Shown piece after piece: positions 34,588-45,251 of a DNA stretch of 64,000 nt. Position 1 is the stretch's first letter; the number at the start of each line of letters is the position of its first letter. The notes below the pieces were generated by a model. That model did not search any database and was not told the origin of the DNA. It saw only the letters and a list, made by a program, of their open reading frames with translations. Source of the DNA: Bartonella florencae (lineage in GTDB: Bacteria > Pseudomonadota > Alphaproteobacteria > Rhizobiales > Rhizobiaceae); NCBI RefSeq assembly GCF_000312525.1, contig NZ_HE997452.1:104519-168518 (forward strand), read 5' to 3'. Made by a program: the position numbers and the translations under genes.

Positions 34588-35327
34588 AAAGTTGATGAAT
34601 CTTTAAATCAAATAAGTTTAATTTTTATTCTTTGTTATTCTTCTCTGTTCTTTGGCTTTCTTCTCACTCTAAGGCAACGGAATTACTACCTGTACTGATC
34701 TGTACACAGTCCGGCTTTTCTGCGATTCCACTTGACTTAACCACTTATATAATTCAATTCATAGGCTCTATGGATAAAGCCCCTATCCTAAATTCACCGT
34801 ACTCTCTAAGAAGGTCACTCCCCTTGTGCAAAACAAAATGCCAAAAAACACCGTTGTGTTGCCAATTCACACGCTTTCTTTAAAGAAATATGTCTCAATG
34901 CTCATAAACCCCTTTTACGACAGTAGACCATAAATGGTATAATGGTAAAATCATTATATACCACCACCTTTATATTTATAAAGATGCAATCTGATACCAT
35001 CATAATATGCAAGCCTCCAATATTGGCAAGCCCTTAGCACCTGAGAGCATTCATAAGAAGCATTTTATTCCTTTCTTAAACGCTACTCACATACCAACTC
35101 TCCTTATTGCTTATTGCACGCAAAAAGTTGATTTTAATTGATTTAATGTGAGAGAGTGTATGATGAGAAAATTACACTGTCTTCGGAATTATAATTCAAG
35201 TTAAAAAATAATTATTCAACATAACAAATCAATATGTTATCTAACGAGATACTCTCGCTTAAAACTTTATAGGCCTTACATTATAATCTTCAATGATGAT
35301 GTTCTACAAAATAACTGAATCATAAAA
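34588..35327. other. Intergenic region between SH3 gene and irr
   Basis: 740 bp. An 83-codon open frame at 34632-34883 lacks a ribosome binding site and any recognised motif, so it is not called. AT-rich; may contain decayed coding sequence but none is identifiable. Confidence 0.45.
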
Positions 35328-35822
35328 TCAGCTCTTTGGTTTTAACCGAACTATCAAATCAACATGCGAAATTTCCATCCCTTCCGGCGGTTTAGGCAAA
35401 TTTCCAATAATAGGAGCTTCTTCTAAATTGCAAGGAATATCAAGAATACGATTTTCACCTTCTATATAAAAATGATAATGATCCGATGTATTAGTATCAA
35501 ACCAAGTTTTGGAACCTTCTACGGCAATAATCCGTAATAACCCTGCTTCCGTAAATTGATGAAGCGTATTATAAACCGTTGCTAAAGAGACAGGTACACC
35601 CAATCTACTTGCCTCTTCATAGAGCTCTTCAGCGGCGATATGACGGTTGCCTTGAGAAAAAATCATATTAGCAAGTTCCAACCGCTGGCGTGTTGGTCGC
35701 AAGCCATTTTGACGTAAACGTTTTTCCAACATAGAGGCGGAATAATAACGTATAACTTTCCCACAATCTTTCACGGTTTGTTGTTCTTCATTCAAATCTA
35801 AATTGTCTGCGCTCACTGACAT
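35328..35822 (-). CDS. irr: Iron response regulator Irr (Fur family)
   Basis: 164 residues from the ATG at 35822. Fur-type winged helix (LRQNGLRPTRQRLELANMIF, SLATVYNTLHQFTEAGLL) and dimerisation/metal domain (SDHYHFYIEG with the HxH of Irr). Irr senses iron through haem and regulates haem, iron and iron-protein genes. The N-terminal GCPWHD haem motif of Bradyrhizobium Irr is absent. Divergent from fabA, the conserved Rhizobiales order. Confidence 0.92.
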   Translation of the reverse strand: MSVSADNLDLNEEQQTVKDCGKVIRYYSASMLEKRLRQNGLRPTRQRLELANMIFSQGNRHIAAEELYEEASRLGVPVSLATVYNTLHQFTEAGLLRIIAVEGSKTWFDTNTSDHYHFYIEGENRILDIPCNLEEAPIIGNLPKPPEGMEISHVDLIVRLKPKS

Positions 35823-36050
35823 ATTAAAAACCACAATATTTTTTTCAAATAAGGTTAAAATAAAAAAATGGAAAGGATACGATACAATTTTTATACTCCA
35901 TTTTTAAATAACCACTCACGCAGGATACATAAAAAAGGGCTTTTGTCATTAAAAATGATATAAAATCATTTCCCTCTCTTTAAAATTTGCTCTAAAAGTA
36001 AATTGAGAAAAGCGCAGAAGTCAAAATATACGTAAATAAATGGAGTAACA

Positions 36051-36560
36051 ATGGCTGAACAAAAGTCTCACTACACTTATGAAGAACTTTTAAGCTGCGC
36101 TCGCGGCGAAATGTTTGGCAAGGGTAATGCACAATTACCAGCACCACCAATGTTAATGATTCATCGAATCACCCAGATCAGTGAAACTAGCGGTGAATAT
36201 AATAAAGGAATGGTTCGTGCTGAATTTGACATTACTCCAGACCTCTGGTTTTTTGACTGTCACTTTATAGGTGATCCAGTCATGCCAGGATGTCTCGGTT
36301 TAGATGGTATGTGGCAGTTAACAGGTTTTTTTCTCGGTTGGTTAGGTGAATTAGGAAAAGGGAGGGCTATATCAACAGGTGAAGTAAAATTATCCGGTAT
36401 GGTGACTCCAAAAACCAAACTTCTTGAATATGGAATAGATTTTAAACGCATCCGGCGTGGGAATTTGGTACTAGGTATAGCTGATGGATGGGTAAAAGCA
36501 GATGGAGAAACTATCTATAAAGCAAGCGATTTACGTGTTGCTTTATTTAAAGAAGACTAG
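36051..36560 (+). CDS. fabA: 3-hydroxydecanoyl-ACP dehydratase/isomerase
   Basis: 169 residues, first gene of fabA-fabB-fabI. It dehydrates hydroxyacyl-ACP and isomerises the C10 product, starting unsaturated fatty acid synthesis. Hot-dog fold with [20 protein letters not shown] carrying the active-site His, and [14 protein letters not shown] with the partner Asp. GGAGTAACA precedes the ATG. Confidence 0.97.
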   Translation: MAEQKSHYTYEELLSCARGEMFGKGNAQLPAPPMLMIHRITQISETSGEYNKGMVRAEFDITPDLWFFDCHFIGDPVMPGCLGLDGMWQLTGFFLGWLGELGKGRAISTGEVKLSGMVTPKTKLLEYGIDFKRIRRGNLVLGIADGWVKADGETIYKASDLRVALFKED

Positions 36561-36616
36561 AATCATTTCCACTAAAAGGAACATTTTGTTATTCTTTATA
36601 GAACAAGGAGGTATGG

Positions 36617-37837
36617 ATGCGTCGAGTTGTTGTAACTGGAATGGGAATTGTCTCCGCAATTGGAAATAATCCAGAGGCTGTTTTAACCAGTTTGTATGAA
36701 GCAAAATCAGGAATTTCTTATGCACCCCAATATGCTGAGTTAGGTTTTCGTAGCAGAGTTTATGGCAAACCTGATGTTAATATAGAGGAATTGGTTGATC
36801 GGCGTGCTTTGCGCTTTCATGGACGTGGAACTGCTTGGAATCATATCGCTATGGATCAAGCAATCGCTGATGCGGGTTTAGAGCCTCATGAAATATCAAA
36901 TGAACATACAGGCATCATTATGGGTTCTGGAGGAGCTTCAACGCAATCCATCGTTGAAGCTGCTGACATCACGCGTCAAAAAGGCCCAAAACGTGTAGGT
37001 CCTTTTATTGTGCCTAAAGCAATGAGTTCTACAGCATCCGCAACGCTTGCAACTTTTTTTAAAATTAAAGGCGTGAATTATTCAATCTCTTCGGCTTGTG
37101 CTACCTCTAATCATTGTATTGGCAATGCTTATGAATTAATACAATATGGCAGGCAAGATCGTGTCTTTGCTGGTGGTTGCGAAGATCTGGACTGGACATT
37201 ATCTGTACTCTTCGATGCCATGGGCGCTATGTCCAGTAAATATAATGATACACCAGAAAAGGCTTCACGTGCCTATGATGTTAATCGTGATGGATTTGTT
37301 ATTGCTGGTGGAGCAGGTGTTTTGGTTCTTGAAGAACTTGAGCTTGCTAAAGCACGTGGTGCAAAAATCTACGGGGAAATTGTTGGATATGGTGCTACAT
37401 CTGATGGACATGACATGGTTGCCCCATCTGGTGAGGGAGCAGAACGGTGCATGCGCATGGCACTTGCAACTGTAAATAATAAAATTGATTATATTAATCC
37501 CCATGCAACAGCAACACCTGTTGGTGATCCTCCAGAAATAGAAGCTATTCGTCATATCTTTGGAGCAGGTGATCAATGTCCACCAATTTCTGCTACAAAA
37601 TCTCTGACAGGTCATTCCTTGGGAGCAGCAGGTGTTCACGAGGCAATCTATACACTGTTAATGATGAATCATGATTTTATTTGTGAGAGTGCTCATATTG
37701 AAGAACTTGACCCAGCTTTTGCTGATATGCCAATCGTTCGTGAACGCCTTGATCATCAACAACTTAATACTGTATTGTCAAATACATTTGGTTTTGGCGG
37801 TACCAATGCAACGCTCATTTTTCAACGCTATGCATAA
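36617..37837 (+). CDS. fabB: 3-oxoacyl-ACP synthase I
   Basis: 406-residue condensing enzyme that elongates unsaturated acyl-ACPs. Catalytic cysteine in [16 protein letters not shown] near residue 163, histidines in [12 protein letters not shown] near residue 298 and [13 protein letters not shown] near residue 333. AAGGAGG lies just before the ATG. It starts 56 bp after fabA and is followed by fabI. Confidence 0.96.
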   Translation: MRRVVVTGMGIVSAIGNNPEAVLTSLYEAKSGISYAPQYAELGFRSRVYGKPDVNIEELVDRRALRFHGRGTAWNHIAMDQAIADAGLEPHEISNEHTGIIMGSGGASTQSIVEAADITRQKGPKRVGPFIVPKAMSSTASATLATFFKIKGVNYSISSACATSNHCIGNAYELIQYGRQDRVFAGGCEDLDWTLSVLFDAMGAMSSKYNDTPEKASRAYDVNRDGFVIAGGAGVLVLEELELAKARGAKIYGEIVGYGATSDGHDMVAPSGEGAERCMRMALATVNNKIDYINPHATATPVGDPPEIEAIRHIFGAGDQCPPISATKSLTGHSLGAAGVHEAIYTLLMMNHDFICESAHIEELDPAFADMPIVRERLDHQQLNTVLSNTFGFGGTNATLIFQRYA

Positions 37838-37886
37838 ATAGGAGTTCTTAGCTGGTTGAAAAAAGCACGGTCTTACGGAGAATAAT

Positions 37887-38705
37887 ATGAAAGGTTTGAT
37901 GGAGGGCAAACGTGGCCTTATTATGGGGGTTGCAAATGACCATTCGATTGCATGGGGCATTGCATGCCAGCTAGCACAAGCAGGAGCCGAATTAGCATTT
38001 ACCTATCAAGGAGAGGCTTTTGGAAAACGGGTTCAACCTCTAGCAAAGCAGCTTGGTTGTAAATTGTTGCTTGAATGTGATGTTGAAAAAATTGAAAGTG
38101 TCGACCATGTCTTTGAATATCTTGAAAAAGAATGGAAAACAATTGATTTTGTTGTGCATGCCATTGGTTTTTCAGATAAAAATCAATTAAAAGGGCGCTA
38201 CGTTGATGTTACAACACGCGAGAATTTTAAACGTACGATGCTTATTTCGGCTTATTCTTTTACTGAAATTGCCCAGCGTGCCGGTAAACTTATGCCGAAT
38301 GGAGGCGCACTTTTAACACTCACCTATGGAGCTTCACAACAAGTTGTTCCTAATTACAATATCATGGGTGTTGCTAAAGCTGCTTTAGAAGCTATGGTAC
38401 GTTATTTAGCAGCAGATTTTGGTCCGCAGAATATTCGCGTTAATGCAATTTCAGCTGGACCTGTAAGAACTTTAGCGGGTAATGGCATTGCATCTGCACG
38501 TGCGATTTTTTCGTATCAACGCCGTAATGCTCCATTGCGCCGCACCGTAAACATTCATGAAATTGGTAAATCTGCTCTTTACCTTCTCTCTGATTTATCA
38601 TCAGGTGTTACTGGTGAAATTCATTATGTTGACTCAGGTTATAATATTATGTCTATGCCAACACTTGAAGAATTAAAACAAAGTGAGGAAATACGGGGAG
38701 AATAA
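37887..38705 (+). CDS. fabI: Enoyl-ACP reductase (NADH)
   Basis: 272-residue SDR-type reductase that completes each round of fatty acid elongation and is the triclosan/isoniazid-type target. GLIMGVANDHSIAWGIA forms the NADH site; the catalytic Tyr/Lys lie in NYNIMGVAKAALEAMVRY; GPVRTLAG follows. It ends with a charged tail. Third gene of the fab cluster, 49 bp after fabB. Confidence 0.96.
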   Translation: MKGLMEGKRGLIMGVANDHSIAWGIACQLAQAGAELAFTYQGEAFGKRVQPLAKQLGCKLLLECDVEKIESVDHVFEYLEKEWKTIDFVVHAIGFSDKNQLKGRYVDVTTRENFKRTMLISAYSFTEIAQRAGKLMPNGGALLTLTYGASQQVVPNYNIMGVAKAALEAMVRYLAADFGPQNIRVNAISAGPVRTLAGNGIASARAIFSYQRRNAPLRRTVNIHEIGKSALYLLSDLSSGVTGEIHYVDSGYNIMSMPTLEELKQSEEIRGE

Positions 38706-38997
38706 CTGTCCATAATGCTTTTAAAAAAGTGTAAAAATAACCATTTGCATAGCTTTTAAAAATATATTAGATGCGCTCTTTTTGTCTATAACATTTGTCA
38801 TGAGAGCAAATAGTTTATTTTTTAAAATGTGAATTAGATAGCGATCAAGTTTTTTATTTTTAAGTTATATTGCATAAAAAATGCTCTTCTCTCGCTTTCT
38901 AGTTTGCTAAAATTTTGTGCTTTGTCTCATGGTTTACGTCATATATTGTGAGCTATTCTATTATATGATATATGATCGCCATATCTTTTTGAAAAAT

Positions 38998-40023
38998 TTA
39001 AAAGCATACTGTATCATGCATCTCATCTTTGAGTGTTCTTCTCAATAATGTATTGGCTGCATCAACTACACTTTTATCGCAAAATAAGACTTGATAAATT
39101 TGTTCTGTAATGGGCATTTCCACCTTGATACGCCGTGCTAATCTATACACTTCTTCGGTATTTAAGTAACCTTCAACAACTTGGCCAATCTGTTTTTCTG
39201 CTTCTTTTGTATTCATTCCTTGACCAAGAAGCATACCAAAACGACGATTGCGCGATTGATTATCAGTACATGTCAAAACCAAATCACCTAAACCTGTCAT
39301 ACCCATAAATGTGGAAAGCTCAGCACCCATAGCGACACCCAAACGACTGATTTCCGCTAATCCTCGCGTGATAAGTGCTATTCGAGCATTTGCCCCAAAC
39401 CCCATACCATCTGATATTCCCGCACCGATAGCAATAACATTTTTGACTGCCCCACCTAATTGAACACCTATCATATCAGAATTTTTATAAACTCTAAAAC
39501 TTTTATCAAAATGGAAAAGTTGCTGTAGCTCTTCACTAAATTCAGCATCAGAAGCTGCCACCGTAATTGCAGTAGGCAGACCGATAGCAAGCTCCTTGGC
39601 AAAAGTTGGTCCAGAAAAAACAGCTAAAGGGATTTTATTCCCTAAAATCTCGCGAGCAACTTCTTGTAAGATACGTCCTGTCCCATGCTCCAAGCCTTTT
39701 GTGGCCCAAATAATACGTGAATGTTGATCCAAATAAGGTTGGATATTGTATAATACCTGATGAAACACATGGCTTGGTACAGCGATTAATATATCATGGC
39801 TTGCCGCTATTGCAGTTTCAAGCGAAGCCTCAGGGAATAAATTCTCAGGAAAGCGAATATCGGGTAAAAATTTCTGATTGCAACGATATTTTTGTAATGC
39901 TCTGATATGTTGAGGATTGTGCCCCCAAAGTAAAACACGGTGATCGTTACGAGCAAGAGCGACAGCTAATGCCGTGCCAAAAGAACCAGCACCAATAATT
40001 GTCATCGAAACGGGTTTCATCAA
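38998..40023 (-). CDS. gpsA: Glycerol-3-phosphate dehydrogenase (NAD(P)+)
   Basis: 341 residues. It reduces dihydroxyacetone phosphate to glycerol-3-phosphate for phospholipids. Nucleotide-binding [16 protein letters not shown] at the N-terminus, [17 protein letters not shown] near residue 138, catalytic [16 protein letters not shown] with Lys, and [14 protein letters not shown] near residue 242. No operon partner is evident; convergent with fabI. Confidence 0.96.
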   Translation of the reverse strand: MMKPVSMTIIGAGSFGTALAVALARNDHRVLLWGHNPQHIRALQKYRCNQKFLPDIRFPENLFPEASLETAIAASHDILIAVPSHVFHQVLYNIQPYLDQHSRIIWATKGLEHGTGRILQEVAREILGNKIPLAVFSGPTFAKELAIGLPTAITVAASDAEFSEELQQLFHFDKSFRVYKNSDMIGVQLGGAVKNVIAIGAGISDGMGFGANARIALITRGLAEISRLGVAMGAELSTFMGMTGLGDLVLTCTDNQSRNRRFGMLLGQGMNTKEAEKQIGQVVEGYLNTEEVYRLARRIKVEMPITEQIYQVLFCDKSVVDAANTLLRRTLKDEMHDTVCF

Positions 40024-40302
40024 ATTTTTTGATTATTCTCCAAATTTTTACTTTTAATCTCTCATGATTTTATTCTAACACAACATGAAACCCTGTCAAA
40101 ATTCTCATGCTCCCCTGTCTTGAACTGTATAAAAATCATTTTTTATCTCAAATTTCAGTAAAGATTTCACTAAATTTATCTATGAACTTTCTGTTTACAA
40201 TATAAAAACACATCCAAAATGATCCTCTTTAAATGGTTACTTCCTACCCCTTATTTATCAACTACCTCACATTCCATAAACTTGTTTGTGACGAATACTC
40301 AT

Positions 40303-40335
40303 AAAAAAAGAGCCAATGCACTTGGCATTGGCTCT
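40303..40335 (-). terminator. Rho-independent terminator of cyoABCD
   Basis: On the minus strand, AGAGCCAATGC/GCATTGGCTCT (40325-40335 with 40309-40319) form an 11-bp stem with a 5-nt loop, followed by seven T residues. It lies 25 bp after the cyoD stop. Confidence 0.9.
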
Positions 40336-40360
40336 ATGGATATTTTTATTCTTAATAATT

Positions 40361-40897
40361 TTACTGTACAGGCGTTTGCGTATTCGGTACTTGTTCCATG
40401 GGCATTTCTACCCTTGGTGCCTGCTCTATAGAAGATGGTGTATTTGGATCTTGTTCCTTGGATACCTGAGTGTTTAATAAATCTCCCACTGGTTTTTGTG
40501 TATCTGATAATTTTTCCGTCGATACAGAACTATCTCCTTGTACTTTTTCCGGCTCAACAATACGCCCTGAACCACCCATCATATTATAATTCAAATGGGA
40601 AATAGCCCACCAAGTACCTCCAATAATAATCACAACGCAAATGGCCGCAAACCACAAAGCGCTTAAATTCCATTTAGCATCTGGACCAGAACTTAAGTGC
40701 AAAAAGAAAACAATCTGCACAATAATCTGAATAATTGCCATCCCAATAAGATATGCAACCTTTGTGCTAATTGTCCAGCCTTCCATCATCCCATACATCA
40801 CAGGAATAAAAGAACCTAAAGTGAAGAATACAGCTAGAATAAAGCCAATTAAATAGGAACCAGTACTGGGACCATGTGTTTCATTATGCACGCTCAT
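40361..40897 (-). CDS. cyoD: Cytochrome o ubiquinol oxidase subunit IV, with long C-terminal tail
   Basis: 178 residues from the ATG at 40897, which overlaps the cyoC stop (TAATG). Three membrane helices (LIGFILAVFFTLGSFIPV, MAIIQIIVQIVFFLHL, LWFAAICVVIIIGGTWWA) match CyoD. After residue ~110 comes a ~65-residue Pro/Gln/Glu-rich tail with repeated PxxxEQ-type units, absent in the usual ~110-130-residue subunit. The tail is probably a lineage-specific disordered extension. Confidence 0.92.
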   Translation of the reverse strand: MSVHNETHGPSTGSYLIGFILAVFFTLGSFIPVMYGMMEGWTISTKVAYLIGMAIIQIIVQIVFFLHLSSGPDAKWNLSALWFAAICVVIIIGGTWWAISHLNYNMMGGSGRIVEPEKVQGDSSVSTEKLSDTQKPVGDLLNTQVSKEQDPNTPSSIEQAPRVEMPMEQVPNTQTPVQ

Positions 40898-41562
40898 TAC
40901 AATGCTCCTAACAAATAAACCATGGTGAAAACACCAACCCACACAATATCAAGTAAATGCCAGAAAATTGAAAGGCATGTTAGACGCGTTTTATTATCCC
41001 GATCTAAACCACTCCGACGTAGATGAAAAAACATCACCACCATCCAGAGAAGACCAACACTCACATGAAGACCATGGGTGCCAACCAAGGCAAAAAATGC
41101 TGACCAATAAGCAGATAAAATTTCTTTTCCAAAAAATTTTAAACCTGTTGCAGGATCAATACCAGCATAAGCAGTAGGATCGTAATAAAATACCTCACTT
41201 AAAAGCTCATGGAATTCATAAATTTCCATTCCAATAAAGCAGCCTCCAAGTACAAAGGTAATGGCCATCCATAAACGTACACCACTGAGATTACCTTTAT
41301 GCGCTTGTACCATAACAAACCCATAAGTAATCGATGATATCAATAAAATGGCAGTCTCAACCAAAACAAATTTTAAATCAATAAATTCACTGCCTGCTTT
41401 TCCTCCACCATAAGAAGCAGAAAAAACAGTAAAGGCTGAAAAAAGTGTTGAAAAGAGAATCAAATCCGAAAGAATATAGACCCAAAATCCAAACGTCATA
41501 ACAGAACTATTGTCATGATGGTGCTCATCAATGTGAGCATTATTCATTGTCACTGCACTCAT
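40897..41562 (-). CDS. cyoC: Cytochrome o ubiquinol oxidase subunit III
   Basis: 221 residues, haem-copper oxidase subunit III fold with five membrane helices. TFGFWVYILSDLILFSTLFS at the start and GTHGLHVSVGLLW near residue 153 are conserved. It overlaps cyoB by 4 bp and cyoD by 1 bp, so the complex subunits are translationally coupled. Confidence 0.95.
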   Translation of the reverse strand: MSAVTMNNAHIDEHHHDNSSVMTFGFWVYILSDLILFSTLFSAFTVFSASYGGGKAGSEFIDLKFVLVETAILLISSITYGFVMVQAHKGNLSGVRLWMAITFVLGGCFIGMEIYEFHELLSEVFYYDPTAYAGIDPATGLKFFGKEILSAYWSAFFALVGTHGLHVSVGLLWMVVMFFHLRRSGLDRDNKTRLTCLSIFWHLLDIVWVGVFTMVYLLGAL

Positions 41563-43577
41563 ACTGTTACTCCTTGCTCTTTAAGAACGGCTGTAAAGGC
41601 ATCTTCAGTTTTTTGTACTTCTTCAGCTGGAATATAATAACCATGATGATCACCTGTTAATGAATGACACAAAAGTGTTGCAATAAAACCAACCAGCCCG
41701 ATCGCAACAAGCCACCAAATATGCCAAACAAGCGCAAAACCAACAACTAATGAGAAAAGTCCCGCAATAACTCCAGCCGATGTATTCGATGGCATATGAA
41801 TTTTCGTAAATCCACTTGTAGGACGTTGATAACCACTTTTCTTCATATTCCAATAAGCATCATCAGTTTCTACTCTCGGAATTATCGCAAAATTGTAAGA
41901 AGGAGGAGGTGAAGAAGTAGACCATTCAAGAGTCCGTGCATCACCCCAAGAATCATTTAATGTTATTGGTAAGCGTCCCTTATGTTTGATACCATACCAA
42001 ATCGCCAAAACAACTTGCAGCACAAAACAAAGAATACCAAGCAAGATAATAACGGCCCCCAGTGCAGCAATCATAAACATTGGTTGCCAACTAGGTTCCA
42101 TATAATGTTGAAGACGACGTGTTGCACCCATTAGCCCAAGCGCATAAACTGGAAAAAAAGCAAGGTAAAAACCAATGAACCAACACCAAAAAGATGCAAT
42201 ACCAAGTGCTCGATTCGGTTTATAACCGAAAACCTTCGGAAACCAAAAAGCAAGCCCAGCTAAATAAGAAAACACTACACCCCCAATAATTGTATGGTGG
42301 AAATGCGCTACTAAAAAGAGCGAATTATGAAACTGCCAATCAGCAGGCACAATAGATAAGAGAACACCCGTTAATCCACCACCAACAAACGTAAAGATCA
42401 TTCCCATGCACCAAAGCATTGGAGGCTCAAAGCGTATCTTTCCTTTATACATGGTTAGCAACCAATTAAAAACTTTTACACCCGTGGGAACGGCGATAAT
42501 CATCGTGGCAATACCAAAGAAGGTATTTACAGCCTCACCTCCACCCATCGTAAAGAAATGATGCCCCCAAACAAGAAGTGAAAGAATCAAAATAACCAAC
42601 ATGGCCCATACCATTGAAGTATAACCAAAGAGGCGCTTTGAAGAAAAAGTTGAGACAACCTCAGAAACAATCCCAAAAGCAGGAACAACCAAAACATAAA
42701 CTTCAGGATGACCAAAAATCCAAACATAGTTAATCCATACCATCGGATTTCCGCCACCAACATTGGTGAAAAAATTCATACCCAAATAACGGTCACATGC
42801 TAAAAGTGCAAATGCGACAGTTAGGACAGGATAAATAACTAAAATAAGGATATTGCTAACGAAAGCGCTCCAACAAAAGACGGGCATTTTCATCATTGTC
42901 ATCCCAGGAGCACGCATTTTAATAATGGTTGCAACAAAATTGATCGCTCCCATCGTCGTTGCAATACCAGAAAGTTGAAGTGACCACAAATAATAATCCA
43001 CCCCTGTATCTGGACTGTTTTGCAACTCTGCGAAAGGTGGATACATCAACCAGCCACCTCGACCAAAATTTCCAATACCTAATGATATGTTAATCAATAT
43101 CGCTCCTGCTGCTGTAATCCAAAAACCTAAATTATTCGCAAAAGGAAAAGCAACATCACGAGCACCAATTTGAAGTGGTATAAGATAATTGAAAAGACCA
43201 AATAAAATCGGTGTCGCCATGAAGAAAATCATAATTGTACCATGGGCCGAAAAAATCTGATCAAAATGCTCAGGAGGCAAATAACCCGCTGTTTCACTTC
43301 CAAGAGCCAAAGCTTGATGCGTTCGCATCATAATTGCATCCGCGAAACCGCGAACAAGCATAATAATACCAAGCACGATGTACATAATGCCAATACGTTT
43401 ATGGTCAACTGTTGTAATCCAATTTCGCCATAAAACTCCCCACCATCGAAGCAATGTCAAAGCAAGAACAGCAATTAAACCAACCACCCCAATCGCAATA
43501 CATGTGTACAAAACAATCGGTTCATGTGCCAGTGCATGAAAAGCACCAGCCGTAGGATCTGTAAGTCTTCCAAACAT
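41559..43577 (-). CDS. cyoB: Cytochrome o ubiquinol oxidase subunit I
   Basis: 672-residue catalytic subunit that reduces oxygen with quinol electrons and pumps protons. Haem/copper ligands are visible: FSAHGTIMIFFM near residue 107, FGHPEVYVLVVPAFGIVSEV near residue 283 with the CuB His and Tyr, HH in WGHHFFTMGG near residue 333, and VAHFHHTIIGGVVF near residue 420. Length fits CyoB. An extra cyoE haem O synthase is not in the window. Confidence 0.97.
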   Translation of the reverse strand: MFGRLTDPTAGAFHALAHEPIVLYTCIAIGVVGLIAVLALTLLRWWGVLWRNWITTVDHKRIGIMYIVLGIIMLVRGFADAIMMRTHQALALGSETAGYLPPEHFDQIFSAHGTIMIFFMATPILFGLFNYLIPLQIGARDVAFPFANNLGFWITAAGAILINISLGIGNFGRGGWLMYPPFAELQNSPDTGVDYYLWSLQLSGIATTMGAINFVATIIKMRAPGMTMMKMPVFCWSAFVSNILILVIYPVLTVAFALLACDRYLGMNFFTNVGGGNPMVWINYVWIFGHPEVYVLVVPAFGIVSEVVSTFSSKRLFGYTSMVWAMLVILILSLLVWGHHFFTMGGGEAVNTFFGIATMIIAVPTGVKVFNWLLTMYKGKIRFEPPMLWCMGMIFTFVGGGLTGVLLSIVPADWQFHNSLFLVAHFHHTIIGGVVFSYLAGLAFWFPKVFGYKPNRALGIASFWCWFIGFYLAFFPVYALGLMGATRRLQHYMEPSWQPMFMIAALGAVIILLGILCFVLQVVLAIWYGIKHKGRLPITLNDSWGDARTLEWSTSSPPPSYNFAIIPRVETDDAYWNMKKSGYQRPTSGFTKIHMPSNTSAGVIAGLFSLVVGFALVWHIWWLVAIGLVGFIATLLCHSLTGDHHGYYIPAEEVQKTEDAFTAVLKEQGVTV

Positions 43578-43650
43578 TTCTTAACCCATATAAGATAAAT
43601 TTCATTCCAAAGAGACCTTATGTTTAAAGGTCTCTTTCTCAATTGATGCT

Positions 43651-44622
43651 TTAAATAGCACCAGGATCAAAAACTGAACAAAGTGCACCCCAAAGTGTCT
43701 GAGCAGCAGCACGCTTCATTAAGTCTTCATTACACACCGTATTTTCATCAACACATCGGTTAACAATCCGGTAGTAAAGCCGCTTCTCAACAGGTGCAAA
43801 ATAACGTACCTCTGCATCCTTTTCTTTTGCAGCAATATCGCCCATACGAGGCGCAACAGAAAGCTGACGATAAGATACACGATCAAGAACTTGACCATGA
43901 GTCCGAGCTTTAGTAATCCAATTATCAAAATCCTGCAAAGATACAGAATGCCATTTAAACCGCATCCCTGCGAAACCATCACCACTGTAATTTGCCGAAG
44001 TCCCTTTGAATACCCCTTGCTTATCAGCTACTAAATGCAATTTAGAATTCATTTGCGGCATAGCGTAAAGAACTGTGCCCACTTGTGGTACCCAAAAAGC
44101 ATTAACAGAACTCTCTGATGTCAACTGCAACAAAACCTGACGACCTTCAGGCACATAAATTTCATTGATGGATGCAACACCATATTCAGGATAAATAAAG
44201 AGCCATTTCCAATCAAGAGCCACAACATCTACTTGCAGCGGCTTTCCTTCACCAACAATTTCCACTGGAAGCGGATTTTCTGGTTCAAGTTTATAAGTGT
44301 AATAGGCTGTTAACGTACCTAAAACCAACACGATAACGACTGGAATACCCCACATAAATGCTTCAATTTTATTTGAATGCCCCCATTCAGGTAAATATTC
44401 TCCAGTGGTGTTCGATGCACGATATTTAATGGCCAAAAATACCACACCCACCATAACGGGAATCACAACACAAAGCATAACAACAACACAAATAACAATC
44501 AAAATAAGCTGTTGCCGCGCAACATACCCCGCCGGGTGAAGAACGTCCCACTTACAACCTGATAAAAGTAACACTACCCCTAAAACTACGAGCATCTTTA
44601 TTTGTTTAACAAAGTTTCTCAT
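43651..44622 (-). CDS. cyoA: Cytochrome o ubiquinol oxidase subunit II
   Basis: 323-residue membrane-anchored lipoprotein with lipobox LLLSGCKW. Two membrane segments (LILIVICVVVMLCVVIPVMV; GIPVVIVLVLGTLTAYYTY) precede a cupredoxin domain (LQVDVVALDWKWLFIYPEYG) that lacks the CuA ligands, as expected for a quinol oxidase. First gene of cyoABCD. Confidence 0.96.
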   Translation of the reverse strand: MRNFVKQIKMLVVLGVVLLLSGCKWDVLHPAGYVARQQLILIVICVVVMLCVVIPVMVGVVFLAIKYRASNTTGEYLPEWGHSNKIEAFMWGIPVVIVLVLGTLTAYYTYKLEPENPLPVEIVGEGKPLQVDVVALDWKWLFIYPEYGVASINEIYVPEGRQVLLQLTSESSVNAFWVPQVGTVLYAMPQMNSKLHLVADKQGVFKGTSANYSGDGFAGMRFKWHSVSLQDFDNWITKARTHGQVLDRVSYRQLSVAPRMGDIAAKEKDAEVRYFAPVEKRLYYRIVNRCVDENTVCNEDLMKRAAAQTLWGALCSVFDPGAI

Positions 44623-44736
44623 TTCACCTGCCCCATAATATAATCAGAAGTTGTCATCAAAAAATGACAAAATCTTAATGATATGCTTACCTATTTAAAA
44701 AGAATTATCAAGTAAATTCAAACACCCTTATCGATA

Positions 44737-45201
44737 TTATACAAGTTTTGATCCCTCTGTGCCAAATTTAAGCTTTTTAGCGATATATTCGAGCGCAAAC
44801 CAATACCCATCCGCCCCACAACCGGTAATAACCGCATCCACACCAGCAGACGTATAAGAATGGTGACGAAAAGCTTCACGCTGATAAATATGAGACAAAT
44901 GAATCTCTACTTTTGTCCCTGTAAACATTTTTAAAGCATCAAGAATTGCAACAGATGTGTGACTATAAGCAGCGGGATTGATAATCAAACCCGCACTTAC
45001 TCCAATTGATTCCTGTATCCACTCAACCAATTGTCCTTCATAATTACTTTGATAAAAATGTACTGTTACACCGGCTCTTTTTGCCCATTGCCTACAAAAT
45101 TTTTCAATATCTTCTAGAGTTTCAGTTCCGTAAATTTCTGGCTCACGTTTCCCAAGAAAATTTAAATTAGGACCATTTAAAATCGTTATGATTGTAGACA
45201 T
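44737..45201 (-). CDS. aroQ: 3-dehydroquinate dehydratase, type II
   Basis: 154 residues. Shikimate pathway step from 3-dehydroquinate to 3-dehydroshikimate. Catalytic Tyr in LGKREPEIYGTETL, QSNYEGQLVEWI, INPAAYSHTSVAILDAL and EIHLSHIYQRE with the catalytic His. The ATG at 45201 has AGAGG about 8 nt upstream, so the longer frame is not used. It follows recF. Confidence 0.95.
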   Translation of the reverse strand: MSTIITILNGPNLNFLGKREPEIYGTETLEDIEKFCRQWAKRAGVTVHFYQSNYEGQLVEWIQESIGVSAGLIINPAAYSHTSVAILDALKMFTGTKVEIHLSHIYQREAFRHHSYTSAGVDAVITGCGADGYWFALEYIAKKLKFGTEGSKLV

Positions 45202-45251
45202 AATAAGCCTCTTCTTCTTGATCAATCATTTATAAAAAATTTAGTAAGTTT

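Noticed and set aside
34632-34883. 83-codon open frame after the SH3 gene
   Set aside because: No start signal, Cys/Leu/Ser-rich composition, no recognised family; left as intergenic.
37490-37530. Unusual FabB active-site text [12 protein letters not shown]
   Set aside because: The catalytic His is kept and such variants occur in condensing enzymes; not a sign of inactivation.
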